Assembly (NCBI GenBank): GCA_041936745.1
Contig: JBHGWS010000116.1
Span: 1 to 7,628, forward strand
Origin: Darwinibacter acetoxidans_A
Lineage (GTDB): Bacteria; Bacillota; Limnochordia; Darwinibacteriales; Darwinibacteriaceae
DNA: 7,628 bases
Reading direction: 5' to 3'
Both the position numbers and the translations under genes were made by a program. Positions 1-5,286 of the stretch are shown in pieces; position 1 is the stretch's first letter, and each line of letters opens with the position of its first letter. The notes under the pieces were generated by a model. It was not told the origin of the DNA. It worked only from the letters and a program-made list of their open reading frames with translations, and searched no databases.

Positions 1-220
1 TTAGTGATCCTTAAATTCGCCCAAGAAAGCACCGGATGCACGTAATCATGATGTTCGTTGCCGAAAATTGAATTAAAGCGGATTTTGAGATATGTTTCTT
101 TTTAACTTTTCACAAAAAAGGATGACAACGCAATTAGCTCTGCTAGCTTGCGCCTTGACGCTTACAACAAAACCTTCGCGACCCATATTCCGTGGAAAAG
201 CGAAGATTTTCGGTGGTCTG
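1..220. other. Stretch with no identifiable gene
   Basis: I see no supportable gene here. On the minus strand an open frame without a start codon or ribosome-binding site runs from about 104 off the left edge (it reads KETYLKIRFNSIFGNEHHDY and continues for about 13 more codons). I do not recognise it, and at about 33 codons it could be chance or the remnant of something beyond the window. It does not align convincingly with the missing C-terminal part of the pseudogene to its right. Confidence 0.4.
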
Positions 221-261
221 AAACCTCTGTAAAGCCTTCTAAGAAGGCTTCACAGAGGTTT
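221..261. terminator. Long 20-bp stem hairpin, possible bidirectional terminator
   Basis: Two 20-base arms (221-240 and 242-261) around a single central base are complementary at 19 of 20 positions. In a minus-strand transcript the odd position becomes a G-U pair, so the stem is continuous. On the plus strand it is followed by a T-rich tail (TTTATTTGCTTT); on the minus strand there is no real U-tract (TTTCAGACC). It lies just past the decayed 3' end of the phosphoesterase/pseudogene transcription unit, so a terminator is the simplest reading. A short mobile repeat (MITE or REP-like) cannot be excluded without other genomic copies. Confidence 0.5.
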
Positions 262-300
262 ATTTGCTTTCCAAATACTGAGAAATTCGGGGGAGAAATA

Positions 301-641
301 CTAGATAATGGTGATAGTCTGGGGCGTTTTAATCTGGCTCAAATCAGTCACCTGCAGGTAGATCCACAAAGTCATCCGCTACACGAAATCCACCACTTAT
401 TACGGACGGGCGTGAGATAACAGGCAAATTTTTTCGTATTCTGTTCCTACAACAGCCTTCTCACCGTAAGCCATAGAAGCCTTGTTTTGCAATTGGTAGA
501 TAGGGTTTTTTTGTACACGAGCGGAATAAGTCGGAATTGGTGGATCAACCGTTACAAGAACTTCACCGGCAAAGCCAAAGGCTTGCAAAGATAAAATCAA
601 AGCTAACACGGCTAAAATTGGCAGTCCCACTTTTTATGCAT
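301..641 (-). pseudogene. Frameshifted orphan CpdB-type 5'-nucleotidase C-terminal domain gene
   Basis: This is a broken paralog of the intact gene at 3105-4031. A good Shine-Dalgarno (GAGAGG, 647-652) precedes an ATG at 639-641 that starts MHKK. A one-base shift then moves the signal peptide (GLPILAVLALILSLQAFGFA) into another frame. That frame carries YSARVQKNPIYQLQNKAS and AYGEKAVVGTEYE, matching YFARVQANPMYQLMNRAS and AFGEKEIVGTEFE of the intact copy. Near 411-420 the match jumps frame to SRPSVISGGFRVADDFVDL and AGD (intact copy SRMSVAHGGFKGADDFYDLAAGD). Near 344-349 it jumps again to DLSQIK (intact THEDIK) before a stop at 301-303. At least three frame disruptions and loss of about two thirds of the domain make it non-functional. 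The 20-bp gap to the phosphoesterase gene upstream suggests the two were once co-transcribed. Confidence 0.85.
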
Positions 642-661
642 TTTTTCCTCTCAATCTAACT

Positions 662-2200
662 CTATTTTTTGAGGATAATCGCATCTTTTTCTTCCCAACT
701 GCCCTCTTCAGGATAATAGAAAACTGGTTCAATCCGTAACTCATTTTTTGCCGAGTCAAAAGCTAAACGGCGATAATGGTGATCTGTATTAGCTTCTTGT
801 AACCACCAAACGCTTTCCGGATTTCTGACACGCCCATCGGTTTCTGCTCCTAGTCCGCCTCCAATTAAGTAGATGACTCCCTTTTCGGAATCTACTAATT
901 CCGGTCGCTCCGGCACAGAAAAAATCTCAGCCCATAAGTTCTGATAGAGCTTAGTACTGGCAAGTTGCTCGAAAACGGCTTCAAATGTTGGTTCTTCCGT
1001 CTGAATCACAAACAAAGAAACCATATATGCCAGCTCTTCAACAGCACTTTGTAAAGAATCAAAACCTACTTGCTCCCACATGCCGCGCGAAAGCTGCATG
1101 AAGTTTTCTTGCATTGGGGGGGCATAATTTTGCTCAGGATCAAAATCTTCCAGTGCTCTTGCTAAGCTGGACTTGATTATTTCATTAACCTCTTCGACCA
1201 AACTGCCTACTCCAAAAATCGAAGAGCTACGTTGGTAAGAATGACTATGTCCGCTATGAACTACATCAACACCATATTTTTCATATAAAGGAACAAAGTA
1301 TGAACGTATCTTAGCGTCCAGGATGTCTGTCCCCCACCAACCCCCTGCATGGTAGTGTACCAAAGTCCAGGGGCTTTCTTGGTGCGCTTCTAGAGTTGCC
1401 TCCAGCCAAGGAACCTGTTCTTCAATTGTCGCTGTGTGGTTAGAATCCAACGAGATGATGGTGAAATCAGGGCCATACTGTAAAACATAATGGGTTTGCG
1501 GTTCTGGCAACTTGAAACGATTGTAGTAAAAGACTGCCAATTCCTTATTGCCATTGAACCCGGCAACAACTTCGTGATTGCCGATTGTTGGTATAATCGG
1601 GATCCTACGACCATCTGGCGTAATCATCACTTCATGCCATAGATCAAAGAAAATATCCCATTCAAGATCACTCAATTCCGCGTTTACAAAATCACCGGAG
1701 TAAATGAATACATCAGGTTCTTCCGCGGCGGCTTTTTCAAATACTTTTCGAATAACATGCATTTGTGTGCGTAAATGCTGAGCATCAGCTCCAATCACAA
1801 AAAGCAGGTCTTCAGATTCAGCCGGCGCGGTTCTAAAACTAAATTTCTCTGCCTGTTTACCATCTGTTTCCACTACAACATAGTAAGTTGTTCCGGGATC
1901 AAGATCGGTTAGTTCTGTAGTATGGAGCCAAGCCGCTGTTTCTTCAAATGTAAAAGTCTCAGCCGGCTGATTTTCATATTCTGAAAGTGGCAAATCAGCT
2001 TCTTTTGAATAATAGATGCGGGAATTGGAACCCTCATGATCTGTTCGCCAAGTAACAGTCATTGAAGTTTGTGGATCGCTTTGCCAAGTCAAAACAATTT
2101 GCCGTGGTACTGAGTCCAAATCCTGCCCGAGAACAGAAGGGGAAAAGGCGGGCGCCATAACTAGTAGTAGACAAATCCACAGAAGGGCTAGTTTTTTCAT
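662..2200 (-). CDS. Exported purple-acid-phosphatase-like metallophosphoesterase
   Basis: A 512-residue protein predicted to hydrolyse phosphate esters outside the cell membrane with a dinuclear metal centre; the substrate is unknown. Residues 1-25 are a signal peptide (MKK, hydrophobic core, VLGQ). Residues 31-125 resemble the N-terminal fibronectin-like domain of purple acid phosphatases (IVLTWQSDPQTSMTVTWRT, DLDPGTTYYVVVETDG, FSFRTAP). The catalytic fold follows: D139 (GADAQ), D170 (SGD), GNHE at 207-210, VHYH with H284, and GHSHSYQR at 317-324. The Tyr of the plant GDxxY motif is absent (GDFVN), so the charge-transfer tyrosine ligand appears to be missing. About 115 mostly helical residues (325-440) sit between GHxHxYQR and the closing VIYLIGGGLGAE strand, a long insertion. 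The start is supported by AGGGAGG (2213-2219) 12 bases upstream. A decayed CpdB-C paralog lies immediately downstream. Family assignment is secure; the substrate is not. Confidence 0.9.
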   Translation of the reverse strand: MKKLALLWICLLLVMAPAFSPSVLGQDLDSVPRQIVLTWQSDPQTSMTVTWRTDHEGSNSRIYYSKEADLPLSEYENQPAETFTFEETAAWLHTTELTDLDPGTTYYVVVETDGKQAEKFSFRTAPAESEDLLFVIGADAQHLRTQMHVIRKVFEKAAAEEPDVFIYSGDFVNAELSDLEWDIFFDLWHEVMITPDGRRIPIIPTIGNHEVVAGFNGNKELAVFYYNRFKLPEPQTHYVLQYGPDFTIISLDSNHTATIEEQVPWLEATLEAHQESPWTLVHYHAGGWWGTDILDAKIRSYFVPLYEKYGVDVVHSGHSHSYQRSSSIFGVGSLVEEVNEIIKSSLARALEDFDPEQNYAPPMQENFMQLSRGMWEQVGFDSLQSAVEELAYMVSLFVIQTEEPTFEAVFEQLASTKLYQNLWAEIFSVPERPELVDSEKGVIYLIGGGLGAETDGRVRNPESVWWLQEANTDHHYRRLAFDSAKNELRIEPVFYYPEEGSWEEKDAIILKK

Positions 2201-2234
2201 TGTTTGTTTATTCCTCCCTAATAAAATAAAGCTA

Positions 2235-2257
2235 GGGTTTCGGTTTAAACCTAACCC
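2235..2257. promoter_or_regulatory. Palindrome in phosphoesterase leader (GGTTTAAACC core)
   Basis: A perfect 10-bp palindrome GGTTTAAACC (2242-2251) is flanked by further complementary arms (GGGTT/AACCC, 2235-2239 and 2253-2257). It lies 35-57 bp upstream of the phosphoesterase start, between the ribosome-binding site and the candidate -10. It could be an operator or an RNA hairpin in the leader. It shares a TAGGGT half with the palindrome at 2308-2327. Confidence 0.4.
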
Positions 2258-2266
2258 GGTTGTTCT

Positions 2267-2295
2267 TTGATAATTTAAGATTTTCGTTCGGTAAA
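2267..2295 (-). promoter_or_regulatory. Candidate sigma-A promoter for the phosphoesterase
   Basis: Read on the minus strand, TTTACC (2290-2295) and TATCAA (2267-2272) are separated by 17 bp. Each hexamer matches 4 of 6 consensus bases. Transcription would start near 2260 and give a leader of about 60 bases. The hexamers are weak, so this is a proposal based on position and spacing only. Confidence 0.3.
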
Positions 2296-2307
2296 TCTGT
2301 TGACACC

Positions 2308-2327
2308 TTTAGGGTTATTACCCTAAA
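2308..2327. promoter_or_regulatory. Perfect inverted repeat TTTAGGGT-N4-ACCCTAAA, candidate operator
   Basis: Two perfect 8-bp arms flank a 4-bp AT spacer. The repeat lies just upstream of the candidate minus-strand promoter. It also sits inside a possible plus-strand promoter (TTGACA at 2300-2305, an 18-bp spacer, then TAAAAA at 2324-2329). Such compact dyads are typical of dimeric repressor sites. The regulator is not identifiable from the window. Confidence 0.45.
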
Positions 2328-2340
2328 AATCATATAGCAA

Positions 2341-2533
2341 GGGAGATAGGTGTGCGTTCTGCCAACGAAGCCTTATCCGTGAAATAGAGCGTAACTCCAC
2401 AAAAATGATTCGGTGTCTAGCTAGGCCACCTCTGGGTGCTACCCGTTTCAAACGCAATGTCGTTCGGTATTCTCCGTTCGTGGATTCTCTGGCTTATCAA
2501 TTTTCGAAAGGCTACGTTACTATATCTCGATTC
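2341..2533. other. Gene-free flank of the IS110 remnant
   Basis: No protein-coding signal that I can support. An open plus-strand frame begins at 2405, but its first 45 codons (arginine-rich, no ribosome-binding site) show no resemblance to the start of an IS110 transposase, whose homology begins only near 2540. If the neighbouring remnant is of the IS110 subgroup, this upstream position is where that subgroup carries its non-coding end (bridge RNA region). I cannot see such an RNA here. Confidence 0.35.
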
Positions 2534-2913
2534 CTAGATGACTTTGCAGTCGGGATTGATGTATCTTGGCGCTTTTCAGTTGTCTTAATGCTCGAACCGT
2601 CCGAAAAGATAATTCGCAACCCTTTCGGGAAGACCGCCCTAGCAGTTTTAAGGAAATCCCTTTCTCCCAAAGCTATTCAGTAAGCTGATCGCGAAAATCT
2701 AGCGGCACTGATTGTACTAAACGCTAGCAACGGTCTTGTTTGGGCTTCCGCAAAAGTGGATACCCTTATGGAAATACCCAATGTCATGAACGCCGTGCTT
2801 GATGAACTTTCCGTACTGTTGCTCGCTACGTATTTGCCGTCTTACGTGATAATGAGCTTTCCAGGTTCGAAAACCCGAACATCACCAAACACGGCGACAA
2901 GACAAGTTTCGAC
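2534..2913 (+). pseudogene. Degenerate IS110-family (DEDD) transposase, N-terminal fragment
   Basis: The frame at 2540-2680 reads FAVGIDVSWRFSVVLMLEPS then EKIIRNPFGKT. This resembles the RuvC-like N-terminus of IS110-family transposases (VGIDVS with the first catalytic Asp, about 20 residues, then PF). It is interrupted by an in-frame TAA at 2681-2683 and continues in the same frame to about 2800. Resemblance then shifts to the next frame (about 2806-2913: ARYVFAVLRDNEL, ENPNITKHGDKTSFD), which fits the NP-x-x-T-K stretch before the family's later Asp motifs, and it ends in two stops. The C-terminal Transposase_20 half is missing. Family members are roughly 330-430 residues, so only about a third remains. 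No element ends were found. The assignment rests on motif recognition, not on a search. Confidence 0.65.
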
Positions 2914-3085
2914 TAGTGACCGTTTAAGCAAGTGCCGCTGTTCGTGTTTTCAATAGCTTAAATTTCCTACACCCTTTTTTTACCAGCCGATTTTTAAAGC
3001 AAAAACTCAAATTAATGCTCGACTTTAATTACCTGGTCTTTTGATATTTCAAATTAGGTAAAGCAATTTAGACTAACGAATAGTA

Positions 3086-3123
3086 TCAAATCATTCTCGC
3101 TACTTTAAGGCGTAATGATTTGA
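3086..3123 (-). terminator. Hairpin overlapping the 3' end of the CpdB-C-like gene
   Basis: Perfect 10-bp arms TCAAATCATT (3086-3095) and AATGATTTGA (3114-3123) are joined by 18 bases that can add a further CGC/GCG pairing. On the minus strand the hairpin includes the last codons and stop of the gene at 3105-4031 and is followed by UACUAUUCGUU, a modest U-rich tail. It is AT-rich and so weaker than a classical terminator. It may also protect the 3' end of the mRNA. Confidence 0.45.
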
Positions 3124-4031
3124 GAAAGATCTATTTCGAAGAGACCCCAAATACCGTCTGTGCCGTAATATTCAATATGGTCGACCGGTTCAACACCTGT
3201 TTCAGCTGCGGCCTCTAAGTAGTCCATAACAGGCATACCCCATTCACCGCCTGTTCGTACAAGGATCTTGCCAGCGGTTTCAATCGGTTTGATAGACCAA
3301 TTATGAACCAATTTAGGTACATTGCCATCAATTTCATCAAGATAAGCAAGCATGACTACGTCAAAGTCGTGATCCCATTCAAGTACTACATTCTCAGGGA
3401 CTGCATGAGGAAAATCTGCTCCGCCACCGGCACGATAGTTATCGGACATAACTATAAACTCCATATCGGCGGTCAGATCCTTACCTTCGTATCTTGCAAA
3501 AACAACTCTTTCGCCTAGTGGTTGAGTAACATCGTATTGATACGTTATAGGCCAAAAGATATCGAAGTGATGACCATCGAAACCATAGTCGAGAAGCATC
3601 TGATCTTCAACTTCGTCAGGATCTATTTGGTGGAAGTTACCGCCGCTCTTTTCGAGCCACTCAATAATTTGTGCACCATTCAATTTTAAAGCCGAAACAG
3701 TATTACTATAGCGGTACATAGATTTTATATCCTCGTGTGTAAAATCGCCTGCGGCAAGATCGTAAAAATCATCTGCACCTTTAAATCCGCCATGAGCAAC
3801 AGACATACGGGAAAGTACAGGTATACCCTCAAATTCGGTTCCTACGATTTCCTTTTCTCCAAAAGCAACCGAAGCCCGGTTCATCAACTGATACATTGGG
3901 TTTGCTTGAACTCGGGCAAAATAACTAGATAAGGGAAAAGCTAGTTCCGTAACATGTCCATTTGCAAAAACAGGTAGGCTACCCAAAATAAGAACCAACA
4001 TAGTGACAAATATTAATCCTCTTTTTAACAT
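3105..4031 (-). CDS. Secreted stand-alone CpdB/YfkN-type 5'-nucleotidase C-terminal domain protein
   Basis: A 308-residue exported protein resembling only the C-terminal (substrate-specificity) half of 2',3'-cyclic-nucleotide 2'-phosphodiesterase/3'-nucleotidases. Residues 1-24 form a signal peptide (MLKRG, hydrophobic run, VFANG). Family signatures follow in the usual order: PVLS (71-74), GGFKGADDFYDLAAGDFT (81-98), DIKSMYRYSNTVSALKLNGA (101-120), EWLEKSGGNFHQIDP (124-138), FDIFWPITYQYDVTQPLGERV (156-176), SDNYRAGGGADFP (196-208). The metallophosphatase half (DxH, GNH, GHxH motifs) is absent, and because the protein has its own signal peptide this is not a simple truncation. It probably binds nucleotides or nucleosides outside the cell; catalysis alone is unlikely. 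A start at 4031 is supported by CGGAGGT six bases upstream (4038-4045). A frameshifted paralog lies at 301-641, downstream of a separate phosphoesterase. Partnership with that enzyme is inference. Confidence 0.88.
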   Translation of the reverse strand: MLKRGLIFVTMLVLILGSLPVFANGHVTELAFPLSSYFARVQANPMYQLMNRASVAFGEKEIVGTEFEGIPVLSRMSVAHGGFKGADDFYDLAAGDFTHEDIKSMYRYSNTVSALKLNGAQIIEWLEKSGGNFHQIDPDEVEDQMLLDYGFDGHHFDIFWPITYQYDVTQPLGERVVFARYEGKDLTADMEFIVMSDNYRAGGGADFPHAVPENVVLEWDHDFDVVMLAYLDEIDGNVPKLVHNWSIKPIETAGKILVRTGGEWGMPVMDYLEAAAETGVEPVDHIEYYGTDGIWGLFEIDLSQIITP

Positions 4032-4402
4032 CTTTATACCTCCGTTAATTTAACAATTTTGTAAATTTGAAGATTTGTTGCCCAAGAGTTTGCCTCATTC
4101 ACCTCGTTTTTTTAAATTCAATACCACTAGCGTTGCAAAAGTTCTTTTCTATTTGCCAAGTCACGAACGTCAAGATATCAAGAGCATTACCGCGAAATAC
4201 AACCTTTCTTGCAACGAAAGGGGCTTCAACAGCTGATATTGCTTGATTATAAAGAAAAACCCCCTTTATAATAAAGATTTGGGTGGTCCTTACCCCCAAC
4301 TTTAAAATAAAGAAGATCTAAAATGCAAGGTAAGGATACCACGAAATCCGCATTTAATCGATTACTAGAAGAACTTTTAATTGGATCTGTAAAGAACTGA
4401 AC
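4032..4402. other. Intergenic region between the CpdB-C-like gene and the transposon
   Basis: No supportable gene. It must hold the promoter of the minus-strand gene at 3105-4031, but no convincing -35/-10 pair stands out in its AT-rich first 70 bp. A 23-codon plus-strand mini-ORF (4323-4394, starting MQGKDTTKSAFNRLLEELLI) and a 66-codon minus-strand frame (4099-4299) are open, but neither has a recognisable product or good ribosome-binding site. A bulged inverted repeat pairs GGTCCTTACC (near 4275) with GGTAAGGATACC (near 4329). Confidence 0.4.
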
Positions 4403-4425
4403 TGTTACGCCTTAAATTAAATGGA
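4403..4425 (+). repeat. Left terminal inverted repeat (contains site L1)
   Basis: This 23-mer starts TGTTAC and continues into AAATTAAATGG. It matches the reverse complement of 7569-7591 at 18 of 23 positions without gaps. The inner part (4410-4423) matches the R4 binding-site core at 11 of 14 positions. Only the outermost site on each side carries the TGTTAC cap, which is why the element end is placed here. Confidence 0.75.
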
Positions 4426-4443
4426 TAAGAATCCCCGGGTTTG

Positions 4444-4457
4444 TATCAAATTAAATG
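4444..4457 (+). repeat. Left subterminal transposase-binding site L2
   Basis: The reverse complement, CATTTAATTTGATA, matches right-end site R4 (CATTCAATTTGAGA) at 12 of 14 positions. It shares AAATTAAATG with L1 exactly 34 bp further out. Its inverted orientation relative to the right-end sites fits an end-specific binding array. The function is inferred from repetition and position. Confidence 0.65.
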
Positions 4458-4470
4458 TCTTCTGCATTGG

Positions 4471-4500
4471 ATCGCAAGATAAAATAACTTGCGATTTTTT
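4471..4500 (+). terminator. Rho-independent terminator inside the left transposon end
   Basis: An 8-bp perfect stem (ATCGCAAG 4471-4478 with CTTGCGAT 4488-4495) with a 9-base AT loop is followed by a run of T (4495-4500) and CTTTC. It faces the transposon genes and has no gene before it inside the element. Its likely job is to block transcripts entering from flanking DNA, so the operon depends on its own promoter a few bases downstream. Insertion sequences commonly use this arrangement. Confidence 0.8.
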
Positions 4501-4524
4501 CTTTCTTAATTTGTCCCCGAAATT

Positions 4525-4533
4525 TGATAGAAT
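4525..4533 (+). promoter_or_regulatory. Extended -10 promoter of the transposon operon
   Basis: TGATAGAAT is an extended -10 (TG-N-TAGAAT; hexamer 4528-4533), followed by a start region near 4540 and a leader of about 20 bases to the first gene. No good -35 is present at 17-18 bp, which the TG extension can compensate for. It lies directly after the protective terminator. AATTTGATA (4521-4529) overlaps the -10 and equals part of binding site L2 in the opposite orientation, so transposase binding here could repress the operon. Confidence 0.5.
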
Positions 4534-4561
4534 AGATCCACATCTTTCCGGGAGGTGCCTT

Positions 4562-5134
4562 ATGCAAAGAATATTTGACCCAGGCTGTTCAGCTAAAGAG
4601 TACGTGGCTCGCCATGTTGAACCGCCCAGGCCGCGAATTTGTTTTAGCTGTAAAATCGGTAAACCACATAAACACGGGTTTTACAAGCGTTTTTATCTTG
4701 ATGGGATTAATTGCTTTCACATTAACGTACGCCGTTACCGTTGCCCCCGCTGTGGCATTACCATTTCGTTTCTTCCAAGTTTTTGCGTACCGAAATTTCA
4801 GTATTCATTGCATGTGCTCTGGCGGGTACTGTACCTGCGTTTTAAAAAGAGGCGATCGTTGCGGCAATGCCTGAAAAAACTACTTAAAGAATTCCCCCAA
4901 TTGGGCTGGCTGCCACAGAGAATCAGCTTTTATGCTAAACGCTTTTTGGACAATCTTCCCTGGACGGAATCACTGCTTAGAAACATCTTTACCCGCATGA
5001 AACTTGGCTCAAGCAAAGAAAAGAGGGCTAAAAAAGTGCTAGCCACCGTCCAGTTGGGATTCATCCAAATCCAAAGCTTCGCCAAGCTTTTCCATGAACA
5101 ATGCCAGCGCTCTTTCCTAGCGCCTCTTCGTTAA
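4562..5134 (+). CDS. DUF6431-like zinc-ribbon protein of the transposon
   Basis: A 190-residue protein, first gene of the transposon operon. The start at 4562 is chosen because GGGAGG (4550-4555) lies six bases upstream; the longer in-frame start at 4421 would fall inside the terminal repeat and read through the terminator and promoter. The N-terminal third carries two CxxC pairs (C27/C30, C61/C64) with His residues between (H36, H38), a zinc-ribbon or treble-clef arrangement: RPRICFSC, HGFYKRFYLDG, RRYRCPRCGITISFLPSFCVP. The rest is basic and probably helical (RFKKRRSLRQCLKKLLKEFP) and ends FLAPLR. I recall such DUF6431 proteins next to DDE transposase and ExeA-like genes in Clostridia. Their function is unknown; a DNA-binding accessory or regulator of transposition is inference. 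It looks full length. A 152-bp structured gap separates it from the transposase. Confidence 0.8.
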   Translation: MQRIFDPGCSAKEYVARHVEPPRPRICFSCKIGKPHKHGFYKRFYLDGINCFHINVRRYRCPRCGITISFLPSFCVPKFQYSLHVLWRVLYLRFKKRRSLRQCLKKLLKEFPQLGWLPQRISFYAKRFLDNLPWTESLLRNIFTRMKLGSSKEKRAKKVLATVQLGFIQIQSFAKLFHEQCQRSFLAPLR

Positions 5135-5144
5135 TTATTTTAGC

Positions 5145-5240
5145 ACATTTGGCACTCTACGGGTAGGGTTTTTTAAAAAACAGCGTCCAACACAAGTTGG
5201 TACTAGGAACCCTTTGGGCATTGTAGAATGGTGCAAATGT
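5145..5240 (+). ncRNA. Candidate structured leader RNA upstream of the transposase
   Basis: The intergenic segment folds on paper into a closed multi-branch structure. An outer stem pairs ACATTT (5145-5150) with AAATGT (5235-5240), GCAC (5152-5155) with GTGC (5231-5234), and TCTAC (5156-5160) with GTAGA (5223-5227), leaving small bulges. Inside it, AGGGTT (5165-5170) pairs with AACCCT (5208-5213), and within that CCAAC-ACAA-GTTGG (5187-5200) forms a hairpin. T6A6 at 5169-5180 is self-complementary. A terminator-like hairpin follows immediately downstream, suggesting a cis-acting regulatory leader of the transposase message. No known riboswitch class is recognised. It could also be incidental structure or a site on the DNA. 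Confidence 0.4.
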
Positions 5241-5250
5241 CGACAATTAA

Positions 5251-5272
5251 GCTTGGCCGGCCGAGTCTTTTT
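5251..5272 (+). terminator. Short GC-rich hairpin plus T-run just before the transposase RBS (possible attenuator)
   Basis: GCTTGG (5251-5256) can pair with CCGAGT (5261-5266), with two G-U pairs, around the loop CCGG. It is followed by CTTTTTA (5267-5272, TCTTTTT counting the last stem base). The AGGAGG of the transposase begins at 5273. A terminator placed between the structured leader and the ribosome-binding site would act as an attenuator or lower transposase expression. The stem is only 5-6 bp, so strength is uncertain. Confidence 0.4.
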
Positions 5273-5286
5273 AGGAGGCTCAGCAA

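Noticed and set aside
148..420. A 90-codon plus-strand ORF
   Set aside because: It lies antisense to the pseudogene and through the long hairpin, has no Shine-Dalgarno and no recognisable protein features.
2405..2956. Two small plus-strand ORFs (2405-2683 and 2756-2956) as separate genes
   Set aside because: They are the same frame split by a stop, lack ribosome-binding sites, and are better explained by the degenerate IS110 transposase.
3119..3131. ATTTGAGAAAGAT as another transposase-binding site
   Set aside because: It lies in the coding end of the CpdB-C-like gene far outside the element and is explained by codons and the 3' hairpin.
4099..4299. A 66-codon minus-strand ORF upstream of the CpdB-C-like gene
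   Set aside because: No ribosome-binding site, no recognisable motif and AT-rich composition; treated as chance.
4421..4561. Longer N-terminal start for the zinc-ribbon protein (ATG at 4421)
   Set aside because: The extension begins inside the terminal inverted repeat, reads through the terminator and the extended -10, and has no ribosome-binding site; the ATG at 4562 has a strong one.
5168..5181. GTTTTTTAAAAAAC palindrome as an independent terminator or operator
   Set aside because: It has no loop or GC stem, and is better treated as part of the structured leader.
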